A stretch of 64,000 nt of DNA from Pseudomonas sp. FP198. GTDB taxonomy: Bacteria > Pseudomonadota > Gammaproteobacteria > Pseudomonadales > Pseudomonadaceae. Below the pieces are notes generated by a model. That model was not told the DNA's origin, searched no databases, and was given only the letters and a program-made list of their open reading frames with translations. Position 1 is the first letter of the stretch. Each line of letters starts with the position of its first letter. The position numbers were made by a program, and so were the translations under genes. This document shows positions 53,562 through 62,461 of this stretch, in pieces. The DNA lies in NCBI RefSeq assembly GCF_030687895.1, contig NZ_CP117452.1, positions 2,435,501 to 2,499,500 of the forward strand. Direction: 5' to 3'.

Positions 53562-55997
53562 TCAGAAGTCGACCGTCGCTGAAAGCAACAGGGTGCGCGG
53601 CGCGCCTTGGGAGAACGCGCCGTAGGAGGCCACGCCGGACCAGTATTCGCGGTCGAATACGTTCTGCACCGTGGCGCGCAACGTGGTCGGCCGGCCATCG
53701 AACACCGTGCTGTAGCGGGCGCCGGCATCAAAGCGTGTCCACGGATCCAGCTCTTGGGTATTGGCCTGGTTGACGTACTGGCTGCCGGTGTAGATCGCTC
53801 CACTGGTCAACGTCAGGCCCTGGACCCAAGGGGTGTCCCATTCGGCCCAGAGGTTGGCCTGCACTTCGGGCACGCCCACCGGTTTGTTGCCACGATTGGC
53901 GGCGGTCCCGCTTTTGGTGAGTTCGCCGTCGAGCAAGGTGACGCCACCGAGCAGACGGGTGCCTTCGCGCAGTTCGCCGAACATGTTCAGTTCGATGCCG
54001 CGGTTGCGCTGCTCGCCCTGGACCGAATACACGCCACCGGCCGTGCCGTTGGTCAATTCGCCGGCGGGCTTCTTGATCTGGAACAGCGCCAGGGTCGAGG
54101 TGAACGTGCCGTAGTCGACCTTGACCCCGACCTCCTGTTGGCGAGAGATGTAGGGCTTGAAGATTTCGCCCGAGTTGCTCGCAGTGGCCGGCGCGGTGTC
54201 GCCCTTGCTCAGGCCTTCGATGTAGTTGTAGTAGAACGACACATGTTCCCAGGGCTTGACCACCGCGCCGAACAAGGGCGTGGTTTCGCTTTCGTCATAG
54301 GCGCTGGTGACATTTCCGAGAGTGTTGTAGTTGTTTGATTCAATGCTCTGCTTGCGCAGGCCAAGCGTCACCTGGACCCGTTCATCGAGGATCGACAGGG
54401 TATCGGCCAGGGCCACGCCGGACAGTTCGGTATCCGAGACCTTCGCCACATCGGGCGACGCGATGGACGGTTTGTCGCGCGCCACCGGGTGATAGATATT
54501 CGAAAAGACCGGGGCGCCAGAATTGATTCCTCGGCGCAATTCATCGCGATAGCGGCTGGCCTGCAAGGTGGCGCTGTGGCTGACCGGACCGGTTTCGAAG
54601 CGGGCGCGGGCGCCGGCATCGACGGTGTAACGCTCCACCTCGAACTTGTAGTAGCCCGGTATCGAGCGGGTGTCGCCGGCGCTGTTGAGGATCGTCGGGG
54701 TCTGGTCCGACAGTCGTGCCACATCGGACTTGCCGCCCCCGGCGTGGCCGAATACCGTCAGGTTGTCGCTCAGGTCATATTCGCCACTGAGCAGCGCCGA
54801 CTTGTCGCGGGTTTCGGACCAGCCCCATTCCTGGGTCACGTTGCTGCGCCCGTTGGCCGCCGAAGGCACCTCGACACCGCTGGCGATGGCAAACGGCCGG
54901 GAGGGCGCGTCCCACTGTTCTTCCTGGCTGATCAGGTCCAGGCTGGTCCTGAACCGGTCGCCCTGGTAATCCAGGGAGATCGCACCGATACCGACATCCC
55001 GGGACTGCTTGTCGATCGCGGTGTCGCCACCCTGCAGGCTGCCGTTGATGCGCACACCGAAGCGGCGTTCCTCGCCGAAGCGGCGGCTGATATCGACATG
55101 CCCGCCTGCCTGGGTGTCCATGGCGTAGCTGGCGGTAACGCGGGTCAGGTCCTGGTCCAGCGAGCGCTTGGGCACGATGTTGATCACGCCACCGACGCCG
55201 CTGTTGGGCGACATGCCGTACAACAGGGCCGCCGGGCCCTTGATGACCTCGATGCGCTCGGCATATTCAGTGAACACCCGGTAGTTCGGCGCCACGCCGT
55301 ACACGCCGTCGAACGCCAGCTCACCCAGGTTACCTTCGCCCACCGGGAAACCGCGAATGAAGAACGAATCGACGATGCCGCCGGTCTGGCCGGTGGAGCG
55401 CACCGAGGAGTCGCGTTCCAGCACATCGGCGGCGGTCACGGCCTGCTGGTCCTTCATCAGGGTCGAGGTGTAGTTGCTGACGCTGAACGGCGTGTCCATC
55501 AGATCCTTGTTCCCCAGCAGACCAACCCGGCCGCCACGGGCCACCTGGCCACCGCTGTAGGCCGCCGGCAAATCCCCGGGGCGCACCTCGGCGGCATTGA
55601 TGGTAGTTGGCGCAAGGGCCAGCCCACCGTCGCCGGCGGGTTTTTCCAGGGTGTAGCTGCCATCGTCGCGGGCGATCAGCTCCAGGCCGCTGCCGGCGAG
55701 CAATCGGGTAAACGCTTCACGCGCGGTGAACTGGCCTGAAAGGCCCGGGCTGTTCAACCCTTGGGTCAGGGAGGGTTCAAACGATAAGGCGATGCCGGCC
55801 TGCACGGCGAACGCCGACAACGTGGCACCCAAGGGACCTGGCTGGATGTTGTAGGACTGGCTGGCAACGTTGTCCAGCGGCGCGCCCGGTGCCGCCCAGG
55901 TGCACGGGCTCAAGGTGGAAAGTGCAACGCTGAGCATGGCACTGCGAATCGCCAGATTCAGCGTGCGATCCGAACGCAGGGGGCGGGCAACGGGCAT
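53562..55997 (-). CDS. TonB-dependent receptor with signalling domain (FecA/FpvA-like)
   Basis: An 811-residue outer-membrane receptor. A signal peptide is followed by an STN signalling domain at about 47-115 (YNIQPGPLGATLSAFAVQAGIALSFEP). Then comes the plug with ERIEVIKGPAALLYGMSPNSGVGGVINIVPKRS, and a barrel ending ATVDF. The STN domain and the upstream FecI/FecR pair show a cell-surface signalling circuit. The ferric substrate is a siderophore I cannot name. Confidence 0.92.
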   Translation of the reverse strand: MPVARPLRSDRTLNLAIRSAMLSVALSTLSPCTWAAPGAPLDNVASQSYNIQPGPLGATLSAFAVQAGIALSFEPSLTQGLNSPGLSGQFTAREAFTRLLAGSGLELIARDDGSYTLEKPAGDGGLALAPTTINAAEVRPGDLPAAYSGGQVARGGRVGLLGNKDLMDTPFSVSNYTSTLMKDQQAVTAADVLERDSSVRSTGQTGGIVDSFFIRGFPVGEGNLGELAFDGVYGVAPNYRVFTEYAERIEVIKGPAALLYGMSPNSGVGGVINIVPKRSLDQDLTRVTASYAMDTQAGGHVDISRRFGEERRFGVRINGSLQGGDTAIDKQSRDVGIGAISLDYQGDRFRTSLDLISQEEQWDAPSRPFAIASGVEVPSAANGRSNVTQEWGWSETRDKSALLSGEYDLSDNLTVFGHAGGGKSDVARLSDQTPTILNSAGDTRSIPGYYKFEVERYTVDAGARARFETGPVSHSATLQASRYRDELRRGINSGAPVFSNIYHPVARDKPSIASPDVAKVSDTELSGVALADTLSILDERVQVTLGLRKQSIESNNYNTLGNVTSAYDESETTPLFGAVVKPWEHVSFYYNYIEGLSKGDTAPATASNSGEIFKPYISRQQEVGVKVDYGTFTSTLALFQIKKPAGELTNGTAGGVYSVQGEQRNRGIELNMFGELREGTRLLGGVTLLDGELTKSGTAANRGNKPVGVPEVQANLWAEWDTPWVQGLTLTSGAIYTGSQYVNQANTQELDPWTRFDAGARYSTVFDGRPTTLRATVQNVFDREYWSGVASYGAFSQGAPRTLLLSATVDF

Positions 55998-56085
55998 GGC
56001 GGGGTGATCCTGTGCAGAGGGTTTGCTCTCTAAGCCAGCCAGGATTGAAAAAAGTATCAGCCCCGCCCGATTATTTTTTCAGCGC

Positions 56086-57051
56086 TCAAGCCGGCGCCAG
56101 CATGACCCAATAATCGCCCAGGCGGGATGTGACGCGGATGGGGTAGGTTCGGGCGAGCATGTTCAGGGTCTGCCGGCTGTCGTTCAGGGGAAAGGCGCCG
56201 GATATCCGCAGGTTGGCGATCGCCGGGTCGCAACGCAGGACGCCGTTGCGATAACGGCTCAGTTCGTTGACGAAATCCGTCAGGCGCATGTTGTCGGCCA
56301 TCAGCATGCCCTGGGTCCAGGCCAGCACCGACTTGTCGACGGGTTTCAGGGCGTCGATGCCCCGGGCGGTAAAGCCGCTGCTCTGGCCAGCCCCGACCAC
56401 TTGCTCGCCGATGCCCTTGACCTCGATGCGCACCGCGCCTTCCAGCACGACGAGGCGAGTATGGCCGGTATCTTCGCGAACGCTGAAGCGCGTCCCGAGC
56501 GCCTGCATCCGGCCTTCGCTGGTCTGCACCCGGAACGGCCGGGCGAGCGCTGCCGGGTCCGCTGCGGTCTGGACCAGTATTTCGCCTCGGCGCAATAGCA
56601 GCAGGCGCTGGTGTTCGTCGAAAAACACATCGATTGCGGTGTCGGTGTTCAACGTCAGGCGGGTGCCGTCGGTCAGGGTCAGGTCGCGCCGCTCGCCCAC
56701 CGGAGCGCGGTAATCGGCAGTCCACTGTTGCCAGTCGTTGAGCTTCCAGCTGCCCCAGGCCAATGGCGCCAGGGCGAGCAGGGCGGCCAGCTTGCCGATG
56801 GCGGCACGGCGCGCCGGATTGCTCGGGCGGTCCAGCGCCGGCATCGCCAGCGCGGGCGGCAAGCCTTGCAGCTTGCTCAGCAGCAGTTCGGCCCGCGCCC
56901 AGGCCTGGCGGTGGGCCGGGCTGCTGGCGCGCCAGCGTTCCCACTCCAGGCGTTCGGCGTCGTTGACGCTGCCTTCGCTCAGGCGCATCAGCCAATCGGC
57001 GGCTTCGTTGAGAATGGCCGGGTCGAGGGCGTGGCGGTCATGGGCAGGCAT
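56086..57051 (-). CDS. FecR-family anti-sigma factor / sigma regulator
   Basis: A 321-residue inner-membrane regulator. The cytoplasmic N-terminal domain has WLMRLSEGSVNDAERLEWERWRASSPAHRQAWARAELL. One helix (LAALLALAPLAWGSW) follows, then the periplasmic FecR domain with RRDLTLTDGTRLTLNTDTAIDVFF. It transmits receptor occupancy to the sigma factor. Its ATG follows the sigma gene TGA with no gap. Confidence 0.92.
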   Translation of the reverse strand: MPAHDRHALDPAILNEAADWLMRLSEGSVNDAERLEWERWRASSPAHRQAWARAELLLSKLQGLPPALAMPALDRPSNPARRAAIGKLAALLALAPLAWGSWKLNDWQQWTADYRAPVGERRDLTLTDGTRLTLNTDTAIDVFFDEHQRLLLLRRGEILVQTAADPAALARPFRVQTSEGRMQALGTRFSVREDTGHTRLVVLEGAVRIEVKGIGEQVVGAGQSSGFTARGIDALKPVDKSVLAWTQGMLMADNMRLTDFVNELSRYRNGVLRCDPAIANLRISGAFPLNDSRQTLNMLARTYPIRVTSRLGDYWVMLAPA

Positions 57052-57567
57052 TCAGTCCACCAGCATCAGGCAGTGCAGGAAAGCCTGTTTCATGTAGCGC
57101 TTGACGGTGATCAGCGAAACGCCGAGTTGCGTGGCGATGTCGTCATATTTCAGGCCGTTGATCTGCGACAGCAGGAACGCACGCTTTACCAGGGGCGGCA
57201 GGGTGTCGAGCATGGCGTCGATTTCATGCAGCGTCTCGAGCACCAGCAAGCGTCGTTCGGGCGAGGGCGCTTCGGGCTCGGGCAATGTCGCCAGTGCCTG
57301 GAGGTAGGCGCGTTCGAGTGCCTTGCGCTGGAACCAGTTGACCAGGATGCCCCCGGCGACGCAGCTCAGGTACGCACGCGGTTCCTCGATCACCGCCACC
57401 TTCGAGGCGAGGATGCGAATGAACGTGTCATGGGCCAGGTCGGCGGCGTCCAGCGCATTGCCCAGTTTTCGATAAAGCCTGGCGTACAACCAGCCATGGT
57501 GTCCGCTGTAGAGGTCTGCGACGGTGCGCAGGTGACAATCGTTGACCGCTGACCCTGGATCGCTCAT
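57052..57567 (-). CDS. FecI-like ECF sigma factor
   Basis: A 171-residue sigma-70 family ECF protein. Region 2 has ADLAHDTFIRILASKVAVIEEPRAYLSCVAGGILVN, and region 4 LPPLVKRAFLLSQINGLKYDDIATQLGVSLITVKRYMKQAFLHC. It should direct transcription of the downstream receptor operon when the siderophore is bound outside. A Fur box lies upstream. Confidence 0.93.
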   Translation of the reverse strand: MSDPGSAVNDCHLRTVADLYSGHHGWLYARLYRKLGNALDAADLAHDTFIRILASKVAVIEEPRAYLSCVAGGILVNWFQRKALERAYLQALATLPEPEAPSPERRLLVLETLHEIDAMLDTLPPLVKRAFLLSQINGLKYDDIATQLGVSLITVKRYMKQAFLHCLMLVD

Positions 57568-57582
57568 GGCTGTTGTATTTTT

Positions 57583-57603
57583 TGATAGTGAGAATTATTC
57601 CCA
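57583..57603. promoter_or_regulatory. Fur box upstream of the ECF sigma gene
   Basis: GATAGTGAGAATTATTCCCAA resembles the 19-bp Fur consensus of alternating GATAAT hexamers. It lies about 20 bp before the sigma-factor start, between two divergent or adjacent iron genes. Confidence 0.65.
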
Positions 57604-57664
57604 ATAGTAGTGGAGGCGCTCAGTGCCGCGCAAGGTTGATAGGCGGCATTTTCGGTTTGTGTCG

Positions 57665-58888
57665 CTATTCGCCAGCCCTGTCGGCGATTCCGAGCGGTTT
57701 GTGGCGCAGCAGCATCAACGGCACCAGTGCAATTGCGTAGGCGAGGCATACATAAAGAAAAATGTGCTCCAGGCCATACACCTGGCTGAGCAATGCGCCA
57801 AGGGAGATGCCAATGATCGATGCCGTCTGTGAAACGCCTTGGGCCAACCCCAGCGCCTGGCCTTGGCGACTGTTGTCGACGCTTCTGGAGATGAGCGCCG
57901 TCAGCACCGGCGTGGTTGCGCCCAACAGCAGGCCCCAGATGAAATAGGCGAGGGCAAAGACGACCGGCTGGCGCGTCAGGCCGGCCACGGCGGTGACGAT
58001 GACCAGGCCGATGACAATGCTCGCCATGGCCTGCAGCGTTTGCGCCGGGTTGCGCCGTTCGAAGTAGCGCGACCAGGACGTCGCACAAAGAATGAAGCCC
58101 AGGGCTAGCAAGCCGTAGCAAAGCCCGACCATGGCATTGCTGACCTCGAAGGTCGCCCCCACGTACAAGGAAAACGAAGTCTGCGGCAGCATTCGCGCCA
58201 GTAGCAGGAGGCCCATGATGCCCAGCAGCCAGTTGATCGCCGGGTTCAACAGTCTGGGCGGAAGGGGAGGCTTGTCTACCAGGACTGCTATTTTTACTGG
58301 CGCCATATTGGGCAACGCCAGCGCCGCGACGACGGTACATGCGGCGCAGAGGCCCGAGGCGACGATGTTGATCGAGAAGAACGTCGCATAATCGAGAATC
58401 AGCCCGCCGACCACCGCCCCGAGCAACGAACCGACGTTCGTGGAAATCTGCAGGATCGCAAACAGCCTGGCCCGCCGCGACGGTGCCTCGATGCTCACTC
58501 CATAGGCCTGGGCCGGGGCGATATAACCGGCGAAGGCGCCTTGCAGGAAACGCAGGACCAGGATCACCCAGATATCGCTGCTCAATGCCAGCCCGAGCTG
58601 CGTCAACGAGAGCCCGGCCAGCGCGCGGATCATCATCAGCTTGTGGCCGTAACGATCACCGATTCGCCCCCAGAAGGCACTGGTCAGGATGATGCCCAGC
58701 ATCGGGCCGACGTACACCGCCGTGCTGGCAAAGCTGAACAGCGCATCGTTGCTGGTCAGTTGGCGCAAATGCACAGGCCAGAACGGCCCGCTCATTTCCA
58801 TCGCGCCCATGGAAGCCAGCTGGATGGAGAACAGCAGGAAGACGAGCAGGCGGACACTGGAAGCCTGGGGGAGACCTATACGGGGCAT
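57665..58888 (-). CDS. MFS transporter, possible siderophore exporter
   Basis: A 407-residue MFS protein with 12 helices. MEMSGPFWPVHLRQLTSNDALFSFASTAVYVGPMLGIILTSAFWGRIGDRYGHKLMM contains the helix 2-3 motif, and VLRFLQGAFAGYIAPAQAYGVS the helix 5 motif. It is upstream of the Fec-type locus on the same strand, so siderophore export is plausible. ATG 58888 starts MPRIGLPQAS; an upstream start would add 14 unlikely residues. Confidence 0.82.
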   Translation of the reverse strand: MPRIGLPQASSVRLLVFLLFSIQLASMGAMEMSGPFWPVHLRQLTSNDALFSFASTAVYVGPMLGIILTSAFWGRIGDRYGHKLMMIRALAGLSLTQLGLALSSDIWVILVLRFLQGAFAGYIAPAQAYGVSIEAPSRRARLFAILQISTNVGSLLGAVVGGLILDYATFFSINIVASGLCAACTVVAALALPNMAPVKIAVLVDKPPLPPRLLNPAINWLLGIMGLLLLARMLPQTSFSLYVGATFEVSNAMVGLCYGLLALGFILCATSWSRYFERRNPAQTLQAMASIVIGLVIVTAVAGLTRQPVVFALAYFIWGLLLGATTPVLTALISRSVDNSRQGQALGLAQGVSQTASIIGISLGALLSQVYGLEHIFLYVCLAYAIALVPLMLLRHKPLGIADRAGE

Positions 58889-58994
58889 GGAAACATTCGC
58901 AGGGCGACAAAGCTGTGTCTTATCTACCACTGCGTCGATCGGGGCAAGGGGAAAATGCTCCGTGAGGAAATCGCCCGGCTGCGCATCCGCTTTC

Positions 58995-59123
58995 GTGGCG
59001 AGGGAGCTTGCTCCCGCTGGGCTGCGCAGCGGCCCCAGATTGCCGGACGCGGTAGATCAGGCAAACCGCGCCCGCCGGTCTACGACTGCTGCGCAGCCGA
59101 GCGGGAGCAAGCTCCCTCGCCAC
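58995..59123. repeat. REPIN, GTGGCGAGGGAGC class
   Basis: Inverted REP pair between the MFS and alcohol dehydrogenase genes. Its inner sequence (TAGATCAGGCAAACCGCGCCC) is nearly the same as in the 235-bp array units, so they share recent ancestry. Confidence 0.88.
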
Positions 59124-59128
59124 GAGCT

Positions 59129-60301
59129 TCACTCCGGCCGGAATACCGCCCGCAGACAATCCTGGCGTTTTTCCTTGAACATCGCGTAGCCCTCCACCGA
59201 CTGCTCAAGCCCCATGGGATGGGTCAGCAGGTAGGACGGGTCCAGCTCACCGTTCTGTATGTGTTCGAACAAGCGCTTCACGTAGCGCTGTCCCGGTTGC
59301 TGGCCTGAACGCAGGGTCAGGGCCTTGTTGACGATCGCGCCCATCGGGAATTTGTCCAACAAGCCGCCATAGACCCCGACCACCGACACCGTCCCGCCTT
59401 TGCGGCAGGCGCGGATCGACTGGCGCAGCACGGTTCCGCGCTCGGTGTGCAGGCGCAGCATCTGTTTGGTCTTGTCGTAGAAATAATCCACCTCGGTGCC
59501 GTGGGCCTCCATGCCGACGCAATCGATGCAACGATCCGGACCACGGCCGCCGGTCAGCTCCAGCAAGGCGGCATGCACATCGGTGGTCTCGTAGTTGAGA
59601 GCGATGGCCCCGGCTTTTTCCTCGGCCAGGCGCAAGCGATCGGCAAAGCGGTCGATGGCGATCACCCGTTCGGCGCCCAGCAGGTAGGCACTAGTGATCG
59701 CCATCAACCCGACCCCGCCGCAGCCCCAGACTGCTACCGTATCGCCGCGCTGAATGTCGGCGTTATCGGCGGCGAAATAGCCGGTAGGCACTGCGTCGGA
59801 GACAAACACTGCCTGCTCATCACTGACGCCTTCGGGAATGCTGAACAGGTTGACGTCGGCGTAGGGCACGCGGATATAAGTCGCATGGCTGCCGGCATAA
59901 CCGCCGAAGGCATGGCTGTAGCCGATGATGCCGCACGCCGGTTGGCCGTAGGCAATGTCTGTCGCCGTGGGGTTCGGATTGGAATTGTCACAGCAGGAAA
60001 AGTCCGAGCGCTGGCAGTGCTCGCATTCTCCGCAGCCGACAATCGACACCGTGACAACCCGGTCGCCTTTCTTGAACTGGGTGACGGCCGAGCCGGTCTC
60101 CACCACCTCGCCCATGAACTCGTGACCAATGATGTCACCGGCCTGCATGGTCGGCACGTACCCGCCCAGCAGGTGCAGATCCGAGCCGCACACCGAAGAC
60201 AGGATCACCCGCACGATGGCGTCACGAGGGTTGAGGATGGAGGGGTCGTCGACCGTCTCGACCTGAAGCTTGTTGGGGCCTTGCCAAGTCAATGCGCGCA
60301 T
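59129..60301 (-). CDS. Zinc-dependent alcohol dehydrogenase (formaldehyde dehydrogenase-like)
   Basis: A 390-residue MDR protein. Catalytic zinc ligands are in SSVCGSDLHLLGG and GHEFMGEV, the structural zinc cysteines in GCGECEHCQRSDFSCCDN, and the NAD site in VAVWGCGGVGLMAITSAYLLGAERVIAIDR. Length and insertions match the glutathione-independent formaldehyde dehydrogenase-like group; the substrate is uncertain. It overlaps the upstream SRPBCC gene in a TGATG junction. Confidence 0.88.
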   Translation of the reverse strand: MRALTWQGPNKLQVETVDDPSILNPRDAIVRVILSSVCGSDLHLLGGYVPTMQAGDIIGHEFMGEVVETGSAVTQFKKGDRVVTVSIVGCGECEHCQRSDFSCCDNSNPNPTATDIAYGQPACGIIGYSHAFGGYAGSHATYIRVPYADVNLFSIPEGVSDEQAVFVSDAVPTGYFAADNADIQRGDTVAVWGCGGVGLMAITSAYLLGAERVIAIDRFADRLRLAEEKAGAIALNYETTDVHAALLELTGGRGPDRCIDCVGMEAHGTEVDYFYDKTKQMLRLHTERGTVLRQSIRACRKGGTVSVVGVYGGLLDKFPMGAIVNKALTLRSGQQPGQRYVKRLFEHIQNGELDPSYLLTHPMGLEQSVEGYAMFKEKRQDCLRAVFRPE

Positions 60302-61140
60302 CAGACGGTTCCTCCGTTGAGTTCGGATTTTTCAGTGGATGAGTCATTGGCGGGTGCCTGAGTCGCGCGCGTGGCGGGGTGCACGAAGAGGAAATCCTGC
60401 GTCTGTTCCGGGCGCATCCTGTTCGTGCTGACTTCTCCGGTTTCAAGCTGCTGCTTGATGCTGCGCAGCACATTCAACAGGGCTTTGTCCGAGAACCGGG
60501 AAATCGCCGCCGCCAGCGCGTAGCCAGCCGCGCCGAGCGGCGTCTGGCAAGCGACAATGACTTTGATCTGCGTACCGCGCCCGCCCGGGGCATCGCTGAA
60601 ATGCATCTGGATATCGTGCTTGAATCGTTTGTCCGGCCCGGCGATCCAGTGCAGCTTGCGGTCTTCCTTGGGCTCGCACTGTTCGAGGTCACAATGCAAC
60701 GTCTTGTCCATCGGGCCATGGGCGACCCAGCGATAAGTGCGTTCGCCGGTCTGCTCGATGGCGTCGATCCAGGGCATCAGCGCACCCAGATTGGCCGGGT
60801 CGCGGCAGAACGCGAACACTTCCTCCCTGGGCTTGCCGACCGTAATGCTGCGGGAAATCACCTTGCTGCCGTCCCAGTCACGGTCCTGTTCGAAGGTCTG
60901 CTCGAACGGACTATGCGTCAGCGCCTGCTTGACCCGGCACGTGCCGGAATAGGCACGCCAGGCAGCACACACGCCAAGCAATACCTGCGGCCAGCCCTTG
61001 AGGCCGCCTTGGCGCAGGCCGTTGGCGATCAACAATGAACCGGCCGCCAGCGACATCAGGCGCTCCGGCTTGCCGAGATTGGGATGCGAAGGCGTCGGCA
61101 CCGGAGCCCGGCTCGCCACCAGTTGTGGGCGTTCAGTCAT
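60301..61140 (-). CDS. SRPBCC-family protein with N-terminal membrane segment
   Basis: A 279-residue protein. Residues about 28-60 (LMSLAAGSLLIANGLRQGGLKGWPQVLLGVCAAWRAYSGTCRV) form a YgaP/DUF2892-like membrane hairpin. A SRPBCC (polyketide cyclase/dehydrase-like) domain follows: SRSITVGKPREEVFAFCRDPANLGALMPWIDAIE. The pairing with the alcohol dehydrogenase recurs in Pseudomonas; the function is unknown. Confidence 0.83.
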   Translation of the reverse strand: MTERPQLVASRAPVPTPSHPNLGKPERLMSLAAGSLLIANGLRQGGLKGWPQVLLGVCAAWRAYSGTCRVKQALTHSPFEQTFEQDRDWDGSKVISRSITVGKPREEVFAFCRDPANLGALMPWIDAIEQTGERTYRWVAHGPMDKTLHCDLEQCEPKEDRKLHWIAGPDKRFKHDIQMHFSDAPGGRGTQIKVIVACQTPLGAAGYALAAAISRFSDKALLNVLRSIKQQLETGEVSTNRMRPEQTQDFLFVHPATRATQAPANDSSTEKSELNGGTV

Positions 61141-61324
61141 GATGGTTCTCCTTTACTGATTCAAGGACGACATAACGAATGAACCGAGGTGAAGGAGGTT
61201 GTTCCGTTTAAGTCGATGGTTTCCCGATGAGCAGGAGGGGACGAAGGGTTTCAGGCCGTTGCGTTGCCCTGTGAAAAGCCCTCTTGGCCCCTCCGCCAGG
61301 TAAATTTTTTTTGAAATCAAGGGG

Positions 61325-61353
61325 TTGTCAGCCTGGGCAAATGAGTACATAAT
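61325..61353 (+). promoter_or_regulatory. Sigma-70 promoter for the tRNA-Cys transcript
   Basis: TTGTCA at 61325-61330 and CATAAT at 61348-61353 with a 17-bp spacer, followed by a G/C-rich GCGCCC discriminator typical of stable-RNA promoters. The tRNA begins 131 bp downstream. Confidence 0.65.
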
Positions 61354-61483
61354 TGCGCCCATCGAATGCATCGAGGCGTAAAAAACTTCAATTTTTTCAA
61401 GGAGATAGCGCGCTATAAGCGAGTTGGACTCCGATACAGTTTGTATGCGGTTGATGTGGTTGCATTGCATCAGGCGTCTTGAG

Positions 61484-61556
61484 GCCGAATAGCAAAATGG
61501 TTATGCAGTGGATTGCAAATCCACCTACGCCGGTTCGATTCCGACTTCGGCCTCCA
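61484..61556 (+). tRNA. tRNA-Cys (GCA)
   Basis: A 7-bp acceptor stem GGCCGAA/TTCGGCC, D-arm TAGC...GGTTAT, anticodon stem GTGGA/TCCAC with loop TTGCAAA (anticodon GCA), T-loop GGTTCGATTCC and encoded CCA end at 61556. Confidence 0.97.
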
Positions 61557-61563
61557 CTTTTTA

Positions 61564-61600
61564 AAAGCTCTGTAGATTATTGATCTACAGAGCTTTTTTA
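61564..61600 (+). terminator. Rho-independent terminator after tRNA-Cys
   Basis: A perfect 14-bp stem AAAGCTCTGTAGAT/ATCTACAGAGCTTT, a 5-base loop and a T run. Confidence 0.92.
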
Positions 61601-61749
61601 TTTCCAGGCAAGGAAAGGTTTTGTCTTGAAAAGGCCAATGCCAACCTTGCTTCACAGGGGAGGGATGTATATATTTCCCGCTCTGTTGCACCAGCCTGGA
61701 TCCTGTCAGACGCACATCTTACAGTTTCACACGGCTTGACCGCGCTACC

Positions 61750-61836
61750 GCCCGAATGGCGAAACTGGTAGACGCATGGGACTTAAAATCCCCCGCTCGT
61801 AAGGGCGTGCCGGTTCGATTCCGGCTTCGGGCACCA
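61750..61836 (+). tRNA. tRNA-Leu (TAA)
   Basis: An 87-nt class II tRNA: acceptor GCCCGAA/TTCGGGC, D-loop AAACTGGTAGACGC, anticodon loop CTTAAAA (anticodon TAA), a long variable arm (CGCTCGTAAGGGCG), T-loop GGTTCGATTCC and an encoded CCA. Confidence 0.97.
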
Positions 61837-61845
61837 TCCAAGATC

Positions 61846-61884
61846 AAGGGTTTGCGAGCGAAAGCTGAGGCAAGCCCTTTTTCA
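61846..61884 (+). terminator. Probable terminator after tRNA-Leu
   Basis: AAGGGTTTGC pairs with GCAAGCCCTT (one wobble) around a long loop, followed by TTTTTC. Confidence 0.6.
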
Positions 61885-61928
61885 TTTCCGGGCACCGTAA
61901 AAACAGCCCGGCTGATCACCCCAGACCC

Positions 61929-62059
61929 GTGGCGAGGGAGCTTGCTCCCGCTGGGTCGCGAAGCGGCCCCAAAACCTGCTGAACACCGAGCATCAGACAC
62001 ACCGCATCCGTTGGTTTACGACTGCTTCGCAGCCGAGCGGGAGCAAGCTCCCTCGCCAC
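61929..62059. repeat. REPIN, GTGGCGAGGGAGC class
   Basis: Inverted REP pair with GGTCGCGAAGCGGCC and GCTTCGCAGCC inner arms; it fills the region between tRNA-Leu and the next small gene. Confidence 0.88.
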
Positions 62060-62199
62060 GGGTTTGTCGTTTCTCTTAAGTGAGCAGCACCAGGGCCACC
62101 AGCCGTTTTTGGTCCGCTCGTCGACGCCATAGCACTTCCCGCCCGAGCAAACCCTCTCAAAGGTATGCGCAGATCCTGCGCTCTATACGGGAGAACATC

Positions 62200-62415
62200 A
62201 TGGTAATCGACAACAACGGTCCGGAAGCGCCATACCCGGGACCTGATGAAAAAACGCCTGAGACTGGCGAAGGTCATGATTCCGGTCTTGAACAGGCTGA
62301 ATCCGAGCCAAAGCAGGGCACTGGCGAGAGGCCGGAAGACTGGAACCCGCCGCCGGGAAACCCCGGTTCCGATCAGGACGCCCAGACGAACCGCCAGAAT
62401 GGCGGGGCGAAGTAG
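62200..62415 (+). CDS. Small acidic disordered protein
   Basis: A 71-residue protein rich in Pro, Gly, Glu and Asp (GPEAPYPGPDEKTPETGEG, DWNPPPGNPGSDQD) with no hydrophobic segment, so likely unstructured. ATG 62200 is preceded by GGGAGA and a terminator follows. Function unknown; it looks like a conserved small Pseudomonas protein. Confidence 0.65.
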   Translation: MVIDNNGPEAPYPGPDEKTPETGEGHDSGLEQAESEPKQGTGERPEDWNPPPGNPGSDQDAQTNRQNGGAK

Positions 62416-62434
62416 TTTGCAAATTGCTCCACAG

Positions 62435-62461
62435 AACCCGGCCGCTGCGCCGGGTTTTTAC
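62435..62461 (+). terminator. Rho-independent terminator
   Basis: AACCCGGC/GCCGGGTT stem with a 6-base loop, then TTT. It separates the small acidic-protein gene from the convergent Nudix gene. Confidence 0.8.

Noticed and set aside
61153..61470. 105-codon frame on the minus strand
   Set aside because: It crosses the tRNA-Cys promoter and leader, has atypical composition and no recognisable domain.
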